Below are positions 23,674-31,827 of a stretch of 39,726 nt of DNA, in pieces. A program made the translations under genes and the position numbers. The notes under the pieces are model-generated. The model had not been told where the DNA came from. It did no database searches and saw only the letters and a program-made list of their open reading frames with translations. This DNA comes from Dokdonella_A sp937902695 (GTDB taxonomy: Bacteria > Pseudomonadota > Gammaproteobacteria > Xanthomonadales > Rhodanobacteraceae): assembly GCA_048498135.1 (NCBI GenBank), contig JBEHYO010000025.1, forward strand, positions 1-39,726, in the 5' to 3' direction. The number at the start of each line of letters is the position of its first letter. Position 1 is the stretch's first letter.

Positions 23674-24987
23674 ATGCGCCGGTCGATCCTCTTCCTGTCC
23701 TGCATTTTCGTCGTAGCGGCCGCCTCGGCCGGTGAGGCGCCGGACCGCATCGCCGCGCGCGTCGATGCCGTGCTGACGAAGACGCCGGTGATCGACGGCC
23801 ACAACGACCTGCCGTGGACGATCCGCGAACGCTTCAAAGGGGACCTCGCGAAGATCGACCTTGCGTCCGACACCGCGAAACTCACGCCGCCGGCCGGCGA
23901 GCCCGCGATGATGACCGACATCCCGCGCCTTCGCGCGGGCCACGTCGGCGCGCAGTTCTGGTCGGTATGGATTCCGGTTGCGACGACGGGGCCGGCGGCC
24001 GTGCAGACGACCGTCGAGCAGATCGATCTCGTCAAGGCGATCGCCGCGCGCTGGCCGCGCGACTTCGCGATGGCGTACTCGGTCGCCGACATCCGCAAGG
24101 CGGAACGCGACGGCAAGGTCGCCTCGCTGATCGGCGTCGAAGGCGGCCACCAGATCGACGATTCGCTGGCGGTGCTGCGCGAGTACTACGACCTCGGCGC
24201 GCGCTACATGACGCTGACCCATGCGACCAACACCGCATGGGCCGATTCGGCGACCGACGCGCCCGCGCACCAGGGCCTCACGCCGTTCGGCAAGGCCATC
24301 GTGCGCGAGATGAACCGCATCGGCATGCTCGTCGATCTGAGCCACGTGTCGGAAGCGACGATGCGCGCGGCGCTCGACGTCGCGCGCGCACCGGTCATCT
24401 TCTCGCATTCGTCGGCGCGCGCGCTGGTCGACCATCCGCGCGACGTGCCCGACGACGTGCTGCGTCTCGTCGCGAAGAACGGCGGCGTCGTCATGGTCAA
24501 CTTCGCGCCGGGGTACGTCTCCGAAGCGCGCCGCCGCTGGGATGCGGATTTCGCCGCCGAGAAGGCGCGCCTCGACAGTCCGCCGTTCGGTGGGCTCTAC
24601 ATCGGCGATCCCGCGCGCGCGAAGACCGAGCTCGCGGCGTGGAAGAGCGCGCATCCGGCGCCGCTCGTCGGCGTCAACGATGTCGCCGACCACGTGCAGC
24701 ACATCCGCGACGTCGCCGGCGTCGACCATGTCGGCATCGGCTCGGATTTCGACGGCATCCCCGAAGCGCCGACGGGCCTCGACGGCGTCGACAGATATCC
24801 TGCGCTCTTCGCCGAGCTCGCGCGCCGCGGCTGGAGCGATGCCGATCTCGGCAAGCTCGCCGGCGCGAACCTGCTCCGCGCGATGGAAGGCGCCGAAAAG
24901 GTCGCCGCGCACCTCCGCGCGACTGAGCTTCCGGCGCAGGTTACGATCGAGGCCCTCGACGGGCCGCCGAAGCCCGCCGCACATTGA
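23674..24987 (+). CDS. Secreted M19 family membrane dipeptidase
   Basis: A 437-residue zinc dipeptidase of the renal dipeptidase (M19) family. A signal peptide covers about residues 1-19 (FVVAAASAGEA). Zinc-site motifs are VIDGHNDLPWT (H-x-D), GVEGGHQIDD (bridging Glu), VDLSHVSEATM and VIFSHSSARAL (two His ligands), and the late Asp in GIGSDFDGI. Substrates are probably L,D- or L,L-dipeptides in the periplasm, for example from peptidoglycan turnover. ATG 23674 has GAGGG 7 nt upstream; another ATG 5 nt earlier is out of frame. It follows spoT by 41 nt and may be cotranscribed with ridA. Confidence 0.92.
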   Translation: MRRSILFLSCIFVVAAASAGEAPDRIAARVDAVLTKTPVIDGHNDLPWTIRERFKGDLAKIDLASDTAKLTPPAGEPAMMTDIPRLRAGHVGAQFWSVWIPVATTGPAAVQTTVEQIDLVKAIAARWPRDFAMAYSVADIRKAERDGKVASLIGVEGGHQIDDSLAVLREYYDLGARYMTLTHATNTAWADSATDAPAHQGLTPFGKAIVREMNRIGMLVDLSHVSEATMRAALDVARAPVIFSHSSARALVDHPRDVPDDVLRLVAKNGGVVMVNFAPGYVSEARRRWDADFAAEKARLDSPPFGGLYIGDPARAKTELAAWKSAHPAPLVGVNDVADHVQHIRDVAGVDHVGIGSDFDGIPEAPTGLDGVDRYPALFAELARRGWSDADLGKLAGANLLRAMEGAEKVAAHLRATELPAQVTIEALDGPPKPAAH

Positions 24988-25001
24988 GACCAGGAACCGC
25001 G

Positions 25002-25385
25002 ATGTCCCGACAGATCATCCGCACCGACAAGGCGCCGAAGGCGATCGGCCCGTATTCGCAGGCCGTCCGCGCCGGCGACACGGTCTATCTCTCCGGCCAG
25101 ATCCCGCTCGATCCCGCGACCGGCGAGCTCGTGGCCGGCGACATCACCGTGCAGACGCAGCGCGTGTTCGAGAATCTCCGCGCCGTTTGCGAAGCGGCCG
25201 GCGGCTCGTTGTCGAAGCTCGTGCGCGTCGGCATCTACCTGACCGATCTCGGCAACTTCGCCGCCGTCAACGCCGTCATGGCCGAGTTCTGCAAGGCGCC
25301 GTATCCCGCGCGCTCGACGGTCGAAGTGTCCGGATTGCCGCGCGGCGCCGAAGTCGAGATCGACGCGGTGCTCGTGCTCGATTGA
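25002..25385 (+). CDS. ridA: RidA family enamine/imine deaminase
   Basis: A 127-residue YjgF/YER057c/UK114 protein. It hydrolyses reactive 2-aminoacrylate-type enamines released by PLP enzymes. Family motifs are AIGPYSQAV, VYLSGQIPLDP, VCEAAGGSLSKLVRVGIYL and the active-site Arg in YPARSTVEVSGLP with the following GAEVEIDA. AGGAA lies 6 nt before ATG 25002. The spoT-(dipeptidase)-ridA-recG order is close to that of relatives, with the dipeptidase as an extra gene. Confidence 0.95.
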   Translation: MSRQIIRTDKAPKAIGPYSQAVRAGDTVYLSGQIPLDPATGELVAGDITVQTQRVFENLRAVCEAAGGSLSKLVRVGIYLTDLGNFAAVNAVMAEFCKAPYPARSTVEVSGLPRGAEVEIDAVLVLD

Positions 25386-25425
25386 GCGTTCGCGACGGCG
25401 CATCGCGCCGGCCGGGCTGCGCACG

Positions 25426-27540
25426 ATGCCGCAACCGATACGCCGAATCGTGACACCCGCCGTCGAGGATCCCGGCGCGCTGCCGGTCGGCACGCTGCCG
25501 GGCGTCGGCCCCGCGCTTGCCGAGACCTTGAAAAAGCTCGGCCTCGAGCGCGTGCACGATCTGTGGTTCCACCTGCCGCTGCGCTATGAGGATCGCACGC
25601 AGGTGACGCCGATCCGCGACGTGCGCATCGGCGAAAGCGCGCAGGTCATCGGCACCGTCGAAGCGGTCGAGCGCGGCTTCCGCTACCGGCCGCAGCTTCG
25701 CGTCGCGATCGGCGACGAATCGCGTGCGACGCTGATCCTGCGATTCTTCCACTTCAATCGGAGCCAGGCCGATCAGCTCGCGCCGGGCGTGCGCCTCGTC
25801 TGCTACGGCGACGTGCGCAACGGCACGCACGGGCCGGAGATGGTGCATCCGCAGTACACGCGGCTCGCCGCCGATGCGACCGCTGCGATCGACGATCGCC
25901 TCACGCCGGTTTATCCGACGACCGAAGGCCTCGGCCAGAAGCGCCTCGCCGGCGTGATCGCGCGCGCGCTCGAGCGGCTGCCGGACGATGCCAGGCTCGA
26001 GCTCATTCCGCCCGCGCTGCGCGAACCCTTGAACCTCGGCTCGCTGCGCGAAGCGCTGCTGACCGTGCATCGGCCGCCGGCCGGCAGCGACGTCGGCGCG
26101 TTCGTGTCGCGCGCGCATCCGGCACAGCAGCGGCTCGCATTCGAGGAACTGCTGACGCACAACCTCAGCCTGAAGCGCCTGCGCGAGCAGCTGCGCCGGC
26201 ATCGCGCGTTGCCGCTCAAGGGCGGCGGCGCGTTGCGCAAGGCGTTCCGCGAAAGACTGCCGTTCGCGCTGACCCGGGCCCAGCAGCGCGTCGTGAAGGA
26301 CGTCGAGAACGACATCGCGAAAACGACACCGATGCTGCGGCTCGTGCAGGGCGACGTCGGCTCGGGCAAGACCGTAGTCGCGGCGCTCGCGGCGCTCGCG
26401 GCGATCGAGGCGGGCCGGCAGGTCGCGCTGATGGCGCCGACCGAAATCCTCGCCGAGCAGCACTGGCGTACGTTCACGGCGTGGCTCGCGCCGCTCGGCA
26501 TCGAGCCGGTGTGGCTCGGCGGCAAGGGCGCGAAGAGCGCGCGCGACGCGGCGCGCGCCGCGGTCGCGAACGGCGCGCCGATCGCGATCGGCACGCACGC
26601 GCTAATGCAGGAAGGCGTCGCGTTCAAGGCGCTCGGCCTCGTCATCATCGACGAGCAGCATCGTTTCGGCGTGCATCAGCGCCTCGCGCTCCGCGACAAG
26701 GGCGCGTCCGGCGACGCCGTGCCGCACCAGCTCGTCCTGACCGCGACGCCGATCCCGCGCACGCTCGCGATGACCGCTTATGCGGATCTCGACGTGTCCG
26801 TCATCGACGAGCTGCCGCCGGGCCGCGCGCCGATCCAGACCGTCGCGATTTCCGACGCGCGCCGCGGCGAGGTCGTCGAGCGCATCCGCGCCGCGTGCGG
26901 CGAGGGCCGGCAGGCGTACTGGGTCTGCACGCTGATCGAGGAGTCCGATGTCCTCGAAGCGCAGGCCGCGGAAACCGCGCACGCGGAGCTCAAGGCCACG
27001 CTGCCTGGCCTTCGGATCGGTCTTGTGCATGGCCGTCTCAAACCCGCCGAGAAGCAGGCGACGATGGAGGCGTTCAAGCGCGGCGAGATCAAGCTGCTCG
27101 TCGCCACGACAGTGATCGAGGTCGGCGTCGACGTGCCGAACGCGAGCCTCATGATCATCGAGAACGCCGAACGGCTCGGCCTCGCGCAGCTCCATCAGCT
27201 GCGCGGACGCGTCGGGCGCGGCAGCGTCGTGTCGAGCTGCGTGCTGATGTACCACGGGCCGCTCTCGCAGATGGCGCGCGCGCGGCTCGACGTCATGCGC
27301 GAGACCGGCGACGGGTTTCGGATCGCGGAAAAAGACCTCGAATTGCGCGGCCCGGGCGAGATGCTCGGCACGCGGCAGACCGGGCAGCTCGAGTTGCGTG
27401 TCGCCGATCTCGCGCGCGACGCGCACCTCCTGCCCGACGTGCATCGCATCGGCGATGCGCTGATGCGCGAGCATCCCGAGTCGGTGCAGCGCCTCATCGC
27501 GCGCTGGATCGGCACGGCCGTGCGCTACGCGGGCGCATGA
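25426..27540 (+). CDS. recG: ATP-dependent DNA helicase RecG
   Basis: A 704-residue branched-DNA helicase that remodels stalled replication forks and Holliday junctions. The N-terminal wedge/OB domain includes LPGVGPALAETLKKLG and WFHLPLRYEDRT. The SF2 motor has Walker A GDVGSGKTVVA, motif Ia MAPTEILAEQH, a DEQH box (VIIDEQHRFGV), motif III TATPIPRTLA, and motifs V/VI in TTVIEVGVDVPNA and QLRGRVGRG. The RecG-specific TRG region follows (GDGFRIAEKDLELRGPGE). Complete. Its TGA overlaps the methyltransferase ATG as ATGA. Confidence 0.96.
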   Translation: MPQPIRRIVTPAVEDPGALPVGTLPGVGPALAETLKKLGLERVHDLWFHLPLRYEDRTQVTPIRDVRIGESAQVIGTVEAVERGFRYRPQLRVAIGDESRATLILRFFHFNRSQADQLAPGVRLVCYGDVRNGTHGPEMVHPQYTRLAADATAAIDDRLTPVYPTTEGLGQKRLAGVIARALERLPDDARLELIPPALREPLNLGSLREALLTVHRPPAGSDVGAFVSRAHPAQQRLAFEELLTHNLSLKRLREQLRRHRALPLKGGGALRKAFRERLPFALTRAQQRVVKDVENDIAKTTPMLRLVQGDVGSGKTVVAALAALAAIEAGRQVALMAPTEILAEQHWRTFTAWLAPLGIEPVWLGGKGAKSARDAARAAVANGAPIAIGTHALMQEGVAFKALGLVIIDEQHRFGVHQRLALRDKGASGDAVPHQLVLTATPIPRTLAMTAYADLDVSVIDELPPGRAPIQTVAISDARRGEVVERIRAACGEGRQAYWVCTLIEESDVLEAQAAETAHAELKATLPGLRIGLVHGRLKPAEKQATMEAFKRGEIKLLVATTVIEVGVDVPNASLMIIENAERLGLAQLHQLRGRVGRGSVVSSCVLMYHGPLSQMARARLDVMRETGDGFRIAEKDLELRGPGEMLGTRQTGQLELRVADLARDAHLLPDVHRIGDALMREHPESVQRLIARWIGTAVRYAGA

Positions 27541-28289
27541 TTTCCGCCGCGCGCCTCCGGTCGGGCTTGTCGCTGCTGCGTCCGCGCGACGTCGCGGTCC
27601 GCGTCGACCGCTGCCCGTTCTGCGGGCCGACGCTGTTCGTGCGATTGCGCCGCGAAGCGGTCGGCGTGCGCTGCGCGCGCTGCGCGGCGAGCGCGATCCA
27701 TCTCGTCATGGGCTGGGCGTTGCGCGACAACGTGCAGGATCTTGCCGATTGCGACGCCTGCGAGCTTTCGGCGCGCGGACCGCTCGCGGATTTCCTGCGC
27801 CGCACGGCGAAAAGCGCCGCATTGTCCGAGTATTTCGCGGACGCCGAGCCGGGCGCGTATCGAGACGGCATCCGCTGCGAGGACGCGCAGCGGCTGAGCT
27901 ACGCCGACGCGAGCTTCGATCTCGTCACGCATACCGAAGTGCTCGAGCACGTGCCCGACGATGCGCGCGCGTTCGCCGAGCTCCATCGCGTGCTCCGGCC
28001 GGGCGGCACGATGCTGTTCACGGTGCCGCTCTATGGCGGCTATCCGACGATCGAGCGGGCGCGACTTCGCAACGGCGACGTCGAGCACATGATGGAGCCG
28101 GCCTACCATATCGATCCACTGCGCGGCGCCGGGATCCTCGCGTTCCGCGACTATGGCCTCGACATCGTCGAGCGCCTGCGCGCGGCCGGCTTTGCCGAGG
28201 CATCGGTCGTCACCTCGCAACGCCGCATTCCCTGGCTCGGCGCGTTCCCGGTCGTACTCTCGAAGAAGGCCGCCGAGGACAGGGCGTGA
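27537..28289 (+). CDS. SAM-dependent methyltransferase-like protein with an N-terminal Cys-rich segment
   Basis: A 250-residue protein. The N-terminus has three CxxC pairs (C26/C29 in DRCPFCG, C46/C49 in RCARCA, C72/C75 in DCDACE) that could bind zinc. The second half has class I methyltransferase motifs: DASFDLVTHTEVLEHVPD (motif II/III region), ELHRVLRPGG and MLFTVPLYGG. The usual Gly-rich motif I is not recognisable before RCEDAQRL. Proteins of this layout, with an EYF-x-GxYRxGxRxED stretch, occur among putative glycan-related methyltransferases; the substrate here is unknown. It overlaps recG and the nucleoside hydrolase gene by 4 nt each, so all three should be cotranscribed. Confidence 0.78.
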   Translation: MISAARLRSGLSLLRPRDVAVRVDRCPFCGPTLFVRLRREAVGVRCARCAASAIHLVMGWALRDNVQDLADCDACELSARGPLADFLRRTAKSAALSEYFADAEPGAYRDGIRCEDAQRLSYADASFDLVTHTEVLEHVPDDARAFAELHRVLRPGGTMLFTVPLYGGYPTIERARLRNGDVEHMMEPAYHIDPLRGAGILAFRDYGLDIVERLRAAGFAEASVVTSQRRIPWLGAFPVVLSKKAAEDRA

Positions 28290-29215
28290 GACCCGAGCTT
28301 CTGATCGACACCGACCCCGGCATCGACGACGCGCTCGCGATCCTGATGGCGCACGCGAACGCGAACGTCGCGGGCCTCGCGATCGCCGGCGGCAACGTCG
28401 GCCTCGCGCACACGACGCGCAACGCGCTGAAGCTCGTCGAGACGATCGGCGCCGAGACGCCGGTATTCCCCGGATGCGCGTCACCGCTCGTCGTCGCGGC
28501 GCCCGACGCGGGATTCGTGCACGGCGCCGACGGCTTCGGCGACACGGGCTACTTCAACGCCTCGCGCCTGCCCGAGGAGGAGCACGCGGCCAACGCGATC
28601 GTGCGCCTCGCGCGCGAGCGGCCGGGCGAGCTGACGCTGGTGGCGCTCGCGCCGCTGACGAATCTCGCGCTCGCGGTGCGGCTCGATCCGACGCTGCCGT
28701 CGCGCGTCGCGCGGCTCGTCGTCATGGGCGGCGCGGTGACGGGGCGCGGCAACACGCACCACGTGGCGGCCGAGTTCAACATCGGCTTCGATCCCGAAGC
28801 GGCGCATGTCGTATTTTCGGCGTGGCCGGCGTTCGACCTGGTCGACTGGGAAGCGTGCCTGCGCCACACGTTCGACTTCGACTGGTTCGAGGCGACGCTG
28901 GCCGGCGGCGACGCGCGCGCACGTTTCTACGACGCGATCTCGCGCAAGACGCGCGCGTTCAATCGCATGCGCGGACGGCCCGGCGTCGTCGCGGCCGATG
29001 CGCTGGCGATGGCGGTCGCGCTCGATCCCGGCATCGTCTCGGAGGCCGAGACGCGGCACGTCGCCGTGGAGATGACCGGCGCCCTGACGCGCGGCGCGAC
29101 CGTGGTCGACTGGGAGGGGCGGCTTGGCGCCACGCCGAACGCGCGCATCGTCGTGGCGGTCGATCAGGGGCGCTTCGAGGCGCTCGTTGCAGGCGCGCTC
29201 GGCGCCGCCCGATAG
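28286..29215 (+). CDS. Inosine-uridine preferring nucleoside hydrolase family protein
   Basis: A 309-residue IunH-type nucleosidase that cleaves the N-glycosidic bond of ribonucleosides. The calcium-binding signature D8-T-D10-PGI-D14-D15 is intact at the N-terminus. VALAPLTNLALAVRLDP and MGGAVTGRGN follow. AEFNIGFDPEAA carries the substrate-binding Asn and Asp, and a late ADALAMAVAL matches the family. Specificity cannot be read from sequence. GTG 28286 overlaps the upstream stop as GTGA. No signal peptide, so nucleoside salvage in the cytoplasm is likely. Confidence 0.92.
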   Translation: MRPELLIDTDPGIDDALAILMAHANANVAGLAIAGGNVGLAHTTRNALKLVETIGAETPVFPGCASPLVVAAPDAGFVHGADGFGDTGYFNASRLPEEEHAANAIVRLARERPGELTLVALAPLTNLALAVRLDPTLPSRVARLVVMGGAVTGRGNTHHVAAEFNIGFDPEAAHVVFSAWPAFDLVDWEACLRHTFDFDWFEATLAGGDARARFYDAISRKTRAFNRMRGRPGVVAADALAMAVALDPGIVSEAETRHVAVEMTGALTRGATVVDWEGRLGATPNARIVVAVDQGRFEALVAGALGAAR

Positions 29216-29232
29216 GCCGGAAAATCAGCGGC

Positions 29233-29262
29233 TTGCACGGAGCGGCCATGGCCGGTTATCAT
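29233..29262 (+). promoter_or_regulatory. Sigma-70-like promoter of rpmE2
   Basis: TTGCAC (29233-29238) and TATCAT (29257-29262) with 18-nt spacing, about 35 nt upstream of the L31 start codon. No clear Zur-type palindrome overlaps it. Confidence 0.58.
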
Positions 29263-29297
29263 GCCGCTCTTTTCCCGCCCAAAAGCGGTTCAAACGC

Positions 29298-29540
29298 ATG
29301 AAAACCGATACGCATCCCAATTATCAGCCGGTCGTTTTCCAGGACATCTCGAGCGATTTCTCGTTCCTGACGCGCTCCACGATGTCGAGCAAGGACAAGG
29401 TCAAGTGGGAAGACGGCAAGGAATATCCGCTGATCAAGGTGGAGATCTCGAGCCACTCGCACCCGTTCTTCACCGGCAAGCAGAAAGTCATCGACGCCGG
29501 CGGCCGCGTGGACAAGTTCCGCAAGCGCTACGCCAAGTAA
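29298..29540 (+). CDS. rpmE2: Type B 50S ribosomal protein L31 (zinc-independent)
   Basis: An 80-residue L31 starting MKTDTHPNYQPVVFQD with the type B insert TMSSKDKVKWEDGKEYP and the conserved EISSHSHPFFTGKQK. It has no cysteine at all, so it cannot bind zinc as the type A protein does. The C-terminal VDKFRKRYAK is typical. It is a monocistronic-looking gene with its own promoter and a strong terminator. Confidence 0.96.
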   Translation: MKTDTHPNYQPVVFQDISSDFSFLTRSTMSSKDKVKWEDGKEYPLIKVEISSHSHPFFTGKQKVIDAGGRVDKFRKRYAK

Positions 29541-29584
29541 TCGCGCGCGCGTCACGCGCGCGCAACGATCGCACAGTGTCATCG

Positions 29585-29613
29585 AACGCCGGCCTCGCGC
29601 CGGCGTTTGTTTT
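29585..29613 (+). terminator. Rho-independent terminator after rpmE2
   Basis: AACGCCGGC (29585-29593) pairs perfectly with GCCGGCGTT (29599-29607) around a 5-nt loop, followed by TTTGTTTT. It lies about 45 nt after the rpmE2 stop. A second GC-rich inverted repeat (CGCGCGCGTCACGCGCGCG) lies just upstream at about 29551-29570. Confidence 0.87.
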
Positions 29614-29680
29614 GGCGCGTCCTGTTCGCGGCCTGGCTCATTCCGCTTGATTCGCGCAGCCGCACGCACCATTTGTGCTA

Positions 29681-29689
29681 TGCAATAAT
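29681..29689 (+). promoter_or_regulatory. Possible extended -10 of the gltA promoter
   Basis: TGC-AATAAT at 29681-29689 resembles an extended -10 element about 100 nt before the gltA start, in the only AT-rich patch of the 29614-29788 leader. No good -35 is visible. Confidence 0.35.
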
Positions 29690-29788
29690 TAGGTGTTTGG
29701 CCGAGGCCGCTGTCTTCGGCCGTGACGCGCACCGCTGCACGAAATCCGCGTCCGCCACGATGCGTGGGCGCCGCCAAGGAGTCCGCCC

Positions 29789-31090
29789 GTGTCCAACAAA
29801 ACCGTCCAGATCATCGATGCCGCTGCGAACAAGTCGGCGACGCTGCCCGTCGTCAGCGGAACGCTCGGCGATCCGGCCTTCGACATCGGCAAGCTCAACA
29901 AGGAAACGGGCTACTTCACGTTCGATCCGGGCTTCATGTCGACGGCCGCGGTGCGAAGCGCGGTCACGTTCATCGACGGCGACGCGGGCGTGCTGCTCTA
30001 TCGCGGCTATCCGATCGAGCAGCTCGCGAAGGATTCGAGCTTCCTCGAAGTCGCGTATCTCCTGATCAACGGCCAGCTGCCGACCCACACCGAGTTCTCG
30101 GCGTTCGAGGACGAGGTCACGCATCACACGATGATGCACGAGGCGCTGAAGAACTTCCTGCACGGGTTCCACTACGACGCGCATCCGATGGCGATCCTGT
30201 GCGCGTCGGTCGCCTCGCTCTCGGCGTTCTATCACGACACGCTCGACATCGGCGATCCCGAGCAGCGCCGCCTCGCGGCGATCCGCCTGATCGCGAAGAT
30301 GCCGACGATGGCCGCCGCGGCGTACCGGTATTCGATCGGCTGGCCGATCCGCTATCCGCGCAACAACCTCGAATACGTCACGCGGTTCCTGCACATGATG
30401 TTCGAAGTGCCGAGCGAGCCGCTGCAGCTTTCGCCGGTCGCGGCGAAGGCGCTCGATCTCCTGTTCATCCTGCACGCCGATCACGAGCAGAACGCGTCGA
30501 CCTCGACCGTGCGTCTGGTCGGGTCGACGGGCGCGAATCCGTACGCGTGCGTCGCGGCCGGTATCGCGGCGCTCTGGGGTCCGGCGCACGGCGGCGCCAA
30601 CGAGGCCGTGCTGAAGATGCTCGGCGAGATCGGCGATGCGAAGAACGTCGGCAAGGCCGTCGAGCGCGCGAAGGACAAGAACTCCGGCTTCCGCCTGATG
30701 GGCTTCGGCCATCGCGTCTACAAGAACTTCGATCCGCGCGCGACGATCATCCGCGAGATGTGCCACAAGGTGCTCGACGATCTCAATGTCAGCGATCCAT
30801 TGCTCGACGTCGCGATGGAGCTCGAAGAGGCCGCGCTCAAGGATTCGTACTTCGTCGAGCGCAAGCTCTATCCGAACGTCGATTTCTACTCGGGCATCAT
30901 CTACAAGGCGCTCAAGATTCCGACCGAGATGTTCACCGTGATGTTCGCGATCGCGCGCACCGCGGGCTGGGTCGCGCACTGGCTCGAGCAGCACGAGGAT
31001 CCGGAGACGAAGATCGGGCGGCCGCGGCAGATCTATACGGGTGCTGCGCAGCGTGATTACACGGATATCGCGAAGCGAGCGAGCGCGTAA
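29789..31090 (+). CDS. gltA: Type II citrate synthase
   Basis: A 433-residue hexameric-type citrate synthase condensing oxaloacetate and acetyl-CoA at entry to the TCA cycle. Signatures are SVDPGF-like FDPGFMSTAAVRSAVTFIDG, LLYRGYPIEQLA, LFILHADHEQNASTSTVRL with the catalytic His, AALWGPAHGGANEAVLKML and LMGFGHRVYKNFDPRA with the second His; a catalytic Asp lies in YPNVDFYSGII. GTG 29789 has a perfect AAGGAG 7 nt upstream. It is followed by a REP-like element. Confidence 0.97.
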   Translation: MSNKTVQIIDAAANKSATLPVVSGTLGDPAFDIGKLNKETGYFTFDPGFMSTAAVRSAVTFIDGDAGVLLYRGYPIEQLAKDSSFLEVAYLLINGQLPTHTEFSAFEDEVTHHTMMHEALKNFLHGFHYDAHPMAILCASVASLSAFYHDTLDIGDPEQRRLAAIRLIAKMPTMAAAAYRYSIGWPIRYPRNNLEYVTRFLHMMFEVPSEPLQLSPVAAKALDLLFILHADHEQNASTSTVRLVGSTGANPYACVAAGIAALWGPAHGGANEAVLKMLGEIGDAKNVGKAVERAKDKNSGFRLMGFGHRVYKNFDPRATIIREMCHKVLDDLNVSDPLLDVAMELEEAALKDSYFVERKLYPNVDFYSGIIYKALKIPTEMFTVMFAIARTAGWVAHWLEQHEDPETKIGRPRQIYTGAAQRDYTDIAKRASA

Positions 31091-31101
31091 GCGCGAGCGC
31101 T

Positions 31102-31175
31102 TTCCCGCGAAAGCGGGAAGCCAGCGCCTGTGCTCCAGCCGCCGAAAGGCGCTGGGTCCCCGCGTTCGCGGGGAC
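31102..31175. repeat. Composite three-stem REP-like element after gltA
   Basis: Three nested stems: TTCCCGC-GAAA-GCGGGAA (31102-31119); CCAGCGCC (31121-31128) pairing with GGCGCTGG (31148-31155); and GTCCCCGC-GTTC-GCGGGGAC (31156-31175). The order of a CCCGCGAAAGCGGG hairpin, a CCAGCG...CGCTGG middle stem and a second CCCCGC hairpin resembles dispersed elements common in beta- and gammaproteobacterial genomes. It sits between convergent gltA and the 31184-31825 gene. Confidence 0.78.
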
Positions 31176-31183
31176 GACGAAGA

Positions 31184-31825
31184 CTAGTCGTTCGCCGCAT
31201 CGTCCCCGCGAACCAGCTCCTCTACCGCCGCAAGGTTCGCGCGCCGCATCGGCTTCTCGTCGATGCGGTCGAGTGGCGCCTGGCGCAACCGGTCGTACGG
31301 CAGCACGGTGAGGTCGATCGCGCTGTCGCCTGCGCTGAACACGAAAACCGGCACATCGGCCGTCATGTCGCGTTCGAGACGCAGGCGCCGCGTGCGCTCC
31401 TCGTACGGGATGCCTTTTTCCTGCAGGAACATCGCGACGCGATCGCCGCCGTCGTCGTGCAGGTGCAGGCAGACCGCCGAGTGCTCGTCGGCGGTGCCGT
31501 CGAGCACCGGTCCGACCAGGCGCGGCTCGAAATCGACGAAGAACCGCATCGCTTCGAGCGCGGCTTCGCGCAGCTCGCGCAGCGTTTCGGGCTGCTCGGC
31601 GCGGAACAGCCGCTGATGCTCGCGCAGCGCTTCCTCGATCTCGCCGTTCTTCGGCAGCGCGGTGTCGTCGAATATGCCGAGCCGCTGGGCGGCCTTGAGC
31701 TTGGCCTGCCGATAGTCGCGCAGGCCTTCTTCGGCAATCAGCTTCGCCGCTTCGACGGCGATGCGTCGGCGCTGCTCGTGCGCGCGGGTCTGGGCGTAGC
31801 GGGCGTGATCGTTGCGATTGGGCAT
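31184..31825 (-). CDS. Conserved hypothetical protein of Lysobacterales
   Basis: A 213-residue soluble protein beginning MPNRNDHARYAQTRAHEQRR. The N-terminal third is a charged helical region with ALREHQRLFRAEQPETL. The rest contains DFEPRLVGPVLDGTADEHSA, VCLHLHDDGGDRVAMFLQEK, VPVFVFSAGDSAIDLTVLP and RQAPLDRIDEKPMRRANL. The LVGPVLDGTA and DLTVLP segments recall a nucleotidyltransferase-like fold, but no catalytic triad was confirmed. Similar proteins are known to me only as hypotheticals beside gltA or mrcA in Xanthomonas-type genomes. ATG 31825 was chosen because upstream codons run into a palindromic repeat. Confidence 0.75.
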   Translation of the reverse strand: MPNRNDHARYAQTRAHEQRRRIAVEAAKLIAEEGLRDYRQAKLKAAQRLGIFDDTALPKNGEIEEALREHQRLFRAEQPETLRELREAALEAMRFFVDFEPRLVGPVLDGTADEHSAVCLHLHDDGGDRVAMFLQEKGIPYEERTRRLRLERDMTADVPVFVFSAGDSAIDLTVLPYDRLRQAPLDRIDEKPMRRANLAAVEELVRGDDAAND

Positions 31826-31827
31826 TT

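Noticed and set aside
23395..24984. Minus-strand frame opposite the M19 dipeptidase
   Set aside because: All dipeptidase zinc motifs are on the plus strand; the antisense product is Arg/Asp-rich without domains.
29245..29275. Zur operator over the rpmE2 promoter
   Set aside because: The sequence around the -10 has no convincing dyad resembling known Zur boxes.
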